From Candidatus Omnitrophota bacterium (GTDB taxonomy: Bacteria; Omnitrophota; Gorgyraeia; Duberdicusellales; 4484-171): a stretch of 8,550 bases of DNA. The translations under genes were made by a program, and so were the position numbers. The notes below the pieces were generated by a model. That model saw only the letters and a list, made by a program, of their open reading frames with translations, was not told the origin of the DNA and made no database searches. Location: assembly GCA_030631705.1 (NCBI GenBank), contig DAOVKQ010000014.1, positions 1 through 8,550 of the forward strand, given 5' to 3'. Numbering within the stretch: position 1 is the stretch's first letter; each line of letters starts with the position of its first letter. Shown in pieces: positions 6,647-8,550 of the stretch.

Positions 6647-7596
6647 AAAGAATAGGTATTTTAACCAGAGATTGCGCCGGAATAAATGCCTGCATACGGG
6701 CAGTGGTGCGGACTGCTTGTCACCGCGGCATTGAGGTTGTAGGTGTATGCCGCGGCTATGAAGGATTGATAGAGAATAATTTTAAGCCCCTTGATAAACG
6801 CGCCGTATCGGGAATAATTAATCTCGGCGGAACAATCCTTAAAACAGCGCGTTCCAAGGAATTTTTAACCCAACAAGGTCAAGACAAGGCAGTTGAGAAT
6901 ATAACAGGGCAAAAGATTGACGGGATGATTGTTATTGGCGGAAACGGGTCGTTAATCGGCGCCCACATTTTAGCCGATAAATATAGGATTCCCACAATCG
7001 GAATTCCGGCAACTATTGATAATGATGTTAACGGTATAGAGTTGACAATCGGCGCTGATACGGCGGTAAATGTAGCGGTAGATTGTTTGGATAAGATACG
7101 GGATACGGCAACTTCTTTAGAGAGAATATTTGTAGTTGAGGTTATGGGGCGTGACAGCGGTTATATTGCTTTACAGGTTGCCTTAGCCGGCGGCTGTGAG
7201 GAAGTTTTGTTACCGGAAATGAATTTTGATATGGAGAAGATATGTAATGAAATTGAACAGGGTAATACTGCCGGAAAGGTCAGTTGGATAATTATTACCG
7301 CGGAAGGCAAAGCAGGGGCTTCTTCTATTGCCGATATAATCACTAAACGGACCGGCCTTGAAACCAGAGTAGTAGTCTTGGGCCATATTCAAAGAGGCGG
7401 CATGCCTACGGCTATGGACAGAATTCTTGCGGCAAGACTGGGTAAATATGCTGTCGATGCTTTACTCAACGGCGAAAGCGATAAATGCGTAGGTTTAAAT
7501 AGCGGTAAGCGGATAATCGTACCTTTGAGCGAAGCTATAAAACCAAAGGAAATAGATGTGGATGAGTGCTATAAGTTAATTAAAATCCTTACATAA
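6643..7596 (+). CDS. pfkA: 6-phosphofructokinase, atypical nucleotide site
   Basis: A 317-residue PfkA-family protein (E. coli PfkA is 320). The family transfers a phosphate to fructose 6-phosphate, making fructose 1,6-bisphosphate. The sugar-phosphate and catalytic residues are present: TIDND (124-128, catalytic Asp126), Arg161, MGRDSG (168-173), AEG, and GHIQRGGMPTAMDR with the phosphate-binding His/Arg. Arg70 in KTARSKEF is also kept. Two elements that handle the nucleotide differ. The N-terminal loop reads ILTRDCAGINA, two residues shorter than the usual TSGGDAPGMNA and without its Gly-Gly. The GGDGS motif reads GGNGS, with Asn101 in place of the Mg-binding Asp. Ala123 precedes TIDND where ATP enzymes have Gly and pyrophosphate enzymes Lys. 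The frame is intact, so this is not a pseudogene; donor specificity and activity are uncertain. It is coupled to the previous gene by ATGA. Confidence 0.88.
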   Translation: MKRIGILTRDCAGINACIRAVVRTACHRGIEVVGVCRGYEGLIENNFKPLDKRAVSGIINLGGTILKTARSKEFLTQQGQDKAVENITGQKIDGMIVIGGNGSLIGAHILADKYRIPTIGIPATIDNDVNGIELTIGADTAVNVAVDCLDKIRDTATSLERIFVVEVMGRDSGYIALQVALAGGCEEVLLPEMNFDMEKICNEIEQGNTAGKVSWIIITAEGKAGASSIADIITKRTGLETRVVVLGHIQRGGMPTAMDRILAARLGKYAVDALLNGESDKCVGLNSGKRIIVPLSEAIKPKEIDVDECYKLIKILT

Positions 7597-7604
7597 TCCT
7601 ATAC

Positions 7605-7611
7605 GAGGAGG
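7605..7611 (+). promoter_or_regulatory. Ribosome binding site of the aldolase gene
   Basis: GAGGAGG in the 21-bp gap after the phosphofructokinase stop ends 6 bases before the ATG at 7618. It supports this start, and so the existence of the unusual N-terminal extension of the encoded protein. Confidence 0.8.
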
Positions 7612-7617
7612 TTAGAT

Positions 7618-8550
7618 ATGATCTACAAAGATGAAGAAGAGCTATTTACATCGGGCATAGTGAGTGTTGTTGACGGAAAAGTAGAAATCAAGGACTTAAA
7701 TGCTTTCAGGGATAAAGTGGTTGATACTCTTATTGATACCTTGATGTTGAGTAATTCCACGCGTGTTAAAAAAATATGTTCATGGGTTGTTTATGAAGCG
7801 GCTAAAAAATTTGGCGTAGTTATTTCGTCTATTCAGGATTTATATGAAGCAAGAGCAAAAGAAGATTTGGCTTATTTTACGGTTCCGGCTATGAATATAC
7901 GAACTTTAACCTATAATTTGGTGAGAGCTGTTTTCAGGGCGGCAAACAAAATTAACGCCGGAGCGTTTATATTCGAAATCGCAAAGAGCGAAATTAGCTA
8001 TACCGGACAGCGTCCTTTAGAATATACTTCTTCAATCATTCTTGCGGCAATAAAAGAAGGGTACAGCGGGCCGGTGTTTATTCAGGGAGATCATTTTCAG
8101 GTAAAGGCAAAAAATTATCTTAAAGATAAAGACAGCGAAATAAACCCCTTAAAGGATTTGATTGCCGAAGCAATAGACGGCGGTTTTTACAATATTGATA
8201 TCGACACTTCGACTTTAGTCGATCTTTCAAAAGATACTATAGATGAGCAGCAGAAATTAAACTGTGACGTGTGCGCCTTACTCACAAAGTTTATAAGGGG
8301 TTTGCAGCCAAAAGGTATCGAGATATCTATTGGGGGAGAAATAGGAGAGGTTGGCGGAAAGAATTCCACTCCTGAAGAACTTCGCGCTTATATGAGGGGG
8401 TATCTTTCACAGATTGAAGGCGTCAAAGGCATTTCTAAGATAAGCATCCAGACCGGAACAACCCATGGCGGTGTGGTCCTGGCTGATGGTTCGATCGCTA
8501 AGGTAAGTATCGATTTCGACACTTTAAAATCGCTTTCTGAGATTGCGAAA
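7618..8550 (+). CDS. Class II fructose-bisphosphate aldolase-like protein, 3' end cut by window
   Basis: The frame is open from ATG 7618 to the last base, giving 311 residues. From about residue 85 it follows the class II aldolase TIM barrel: YFTVPAMNIRT at the first strand, FIFEIAKSE (117-125), PVFIQGDHFQ (152-161) with the Asp158-His159 pair equivalent to the catalytic Asp and first zinc His, SIGGEIGEVGGK (237-248) matching the GELG-IGG segment with Glu241, and QTGTTHGG (278-285) with His283 as second zinc ligand. The segment IDFDTLKSL leads to the strand that should carry the third zinc His, just beyond the window. The first 85 or so residues are an added, mostly helical N-terminal region absent from E. 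coli FbaA and GatY. Fructose 1,6-bisphosphate is the likely substrate because a phosphofructokinase lies 21 bp upstream; tagatose bisphosphate or another ketose phosphate is possible. Confidence 0.82.
   Translation, partial: MIYKDEEELFTSGIVSVVDGKVEIKDLNAFRDKVVDTLIDTLMLSNSTRVKKICSWVVYEAAKKFGVVISSIQDLYEARAKEDLAYFTVPAMNIRTLTYNLVRAVFRAANKINAGAFIFEIAKSEISYTGQRPLEYTSSIILAAIKEGYSGPVFIQGDHFQVKAKNYLKDKDSEINPLKDLIAEAIDGGFYNIDIDTSTLVDLSKDTIDEQQKLNCDVCALLTKFIRGLQPKGIEISIGGEIGEVGGKNSTPEELRAYMRGYLSQIEGVKGISKISIQTGTTHGGVVLADGSIAKVSIDFDTLKSLSEIAK

Noticed and set aside
6643..7596. Phosphofructokinase as a pseudogene because of motif losses
   Set aside because: The frame is full length, other family motifs are intact, and the changes are an in-frame loss and a conservative substitution, so divergence fits better than decay.

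Overview
The window is a dense, single-strand stretch of bacterial chromosome at roughly 40% GC. All nine genes read on the + strand and most are packed with overlaps or very short gaps. The content is mainly housekeeping. The organism is not named by any rRNA or marker in the window. The order yebC-ruvC-ruvA-scpB-metK-ahcY, a RuvA with a divergent loop, a short Thermotoga/archaeal-type AhcY and an unusual class II aldolase together suggest an uncultured Gram-negative candidate lineage such as Omnitrophota. That is an inference from recalled family resemblance, with moderate confidence.

Block 1 (1-4754) begins inside yebC (5' end outside the window). It continues with ruvC and ruvA (23 bp overlap; Holliday-junction resolvase and the DNA-binding subunit of the branch-migration motor), scpB (segregation/condensation, 3 bp gap), metK (4 bp ATGA overlap; makes S-adenosylmethionine) and ahcY (hydrolyses the S-adenosylhomocysteine by-product). 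Repair and chromosome segregation genes are thus joined to the methyl cycle in one apparent transcription unit. The usual partners ruvB and scpA are not found here.

An AT-rich gap of 227 bp (4755-4981) separates the blocks. It carries two oppositely oriented tracts with a striking 7-bp periodicity of A or T runs. No convincing terminator or promoter was recognised in it.

Block 2 (4982-8550) holds an exported DUF4139/MuiA-type protein, a 6-phosphofructokinase coupled to it by an ATGA overlap, and a class II fructose-bisphosphate-aldolase-like enzyme that runs off the 3' edge. The last two would catalyse successive glycolytic steps. The phosphofructokinase keeps its sugar-phosphate site but has lost two glycines of the nucleotide-phosphate loop and has Asn where the metal-binding Asp normally sits. 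This is the most interesting protein-level anomaly. No defence system, mobile element, CRISPR array or RNA gene was seen.
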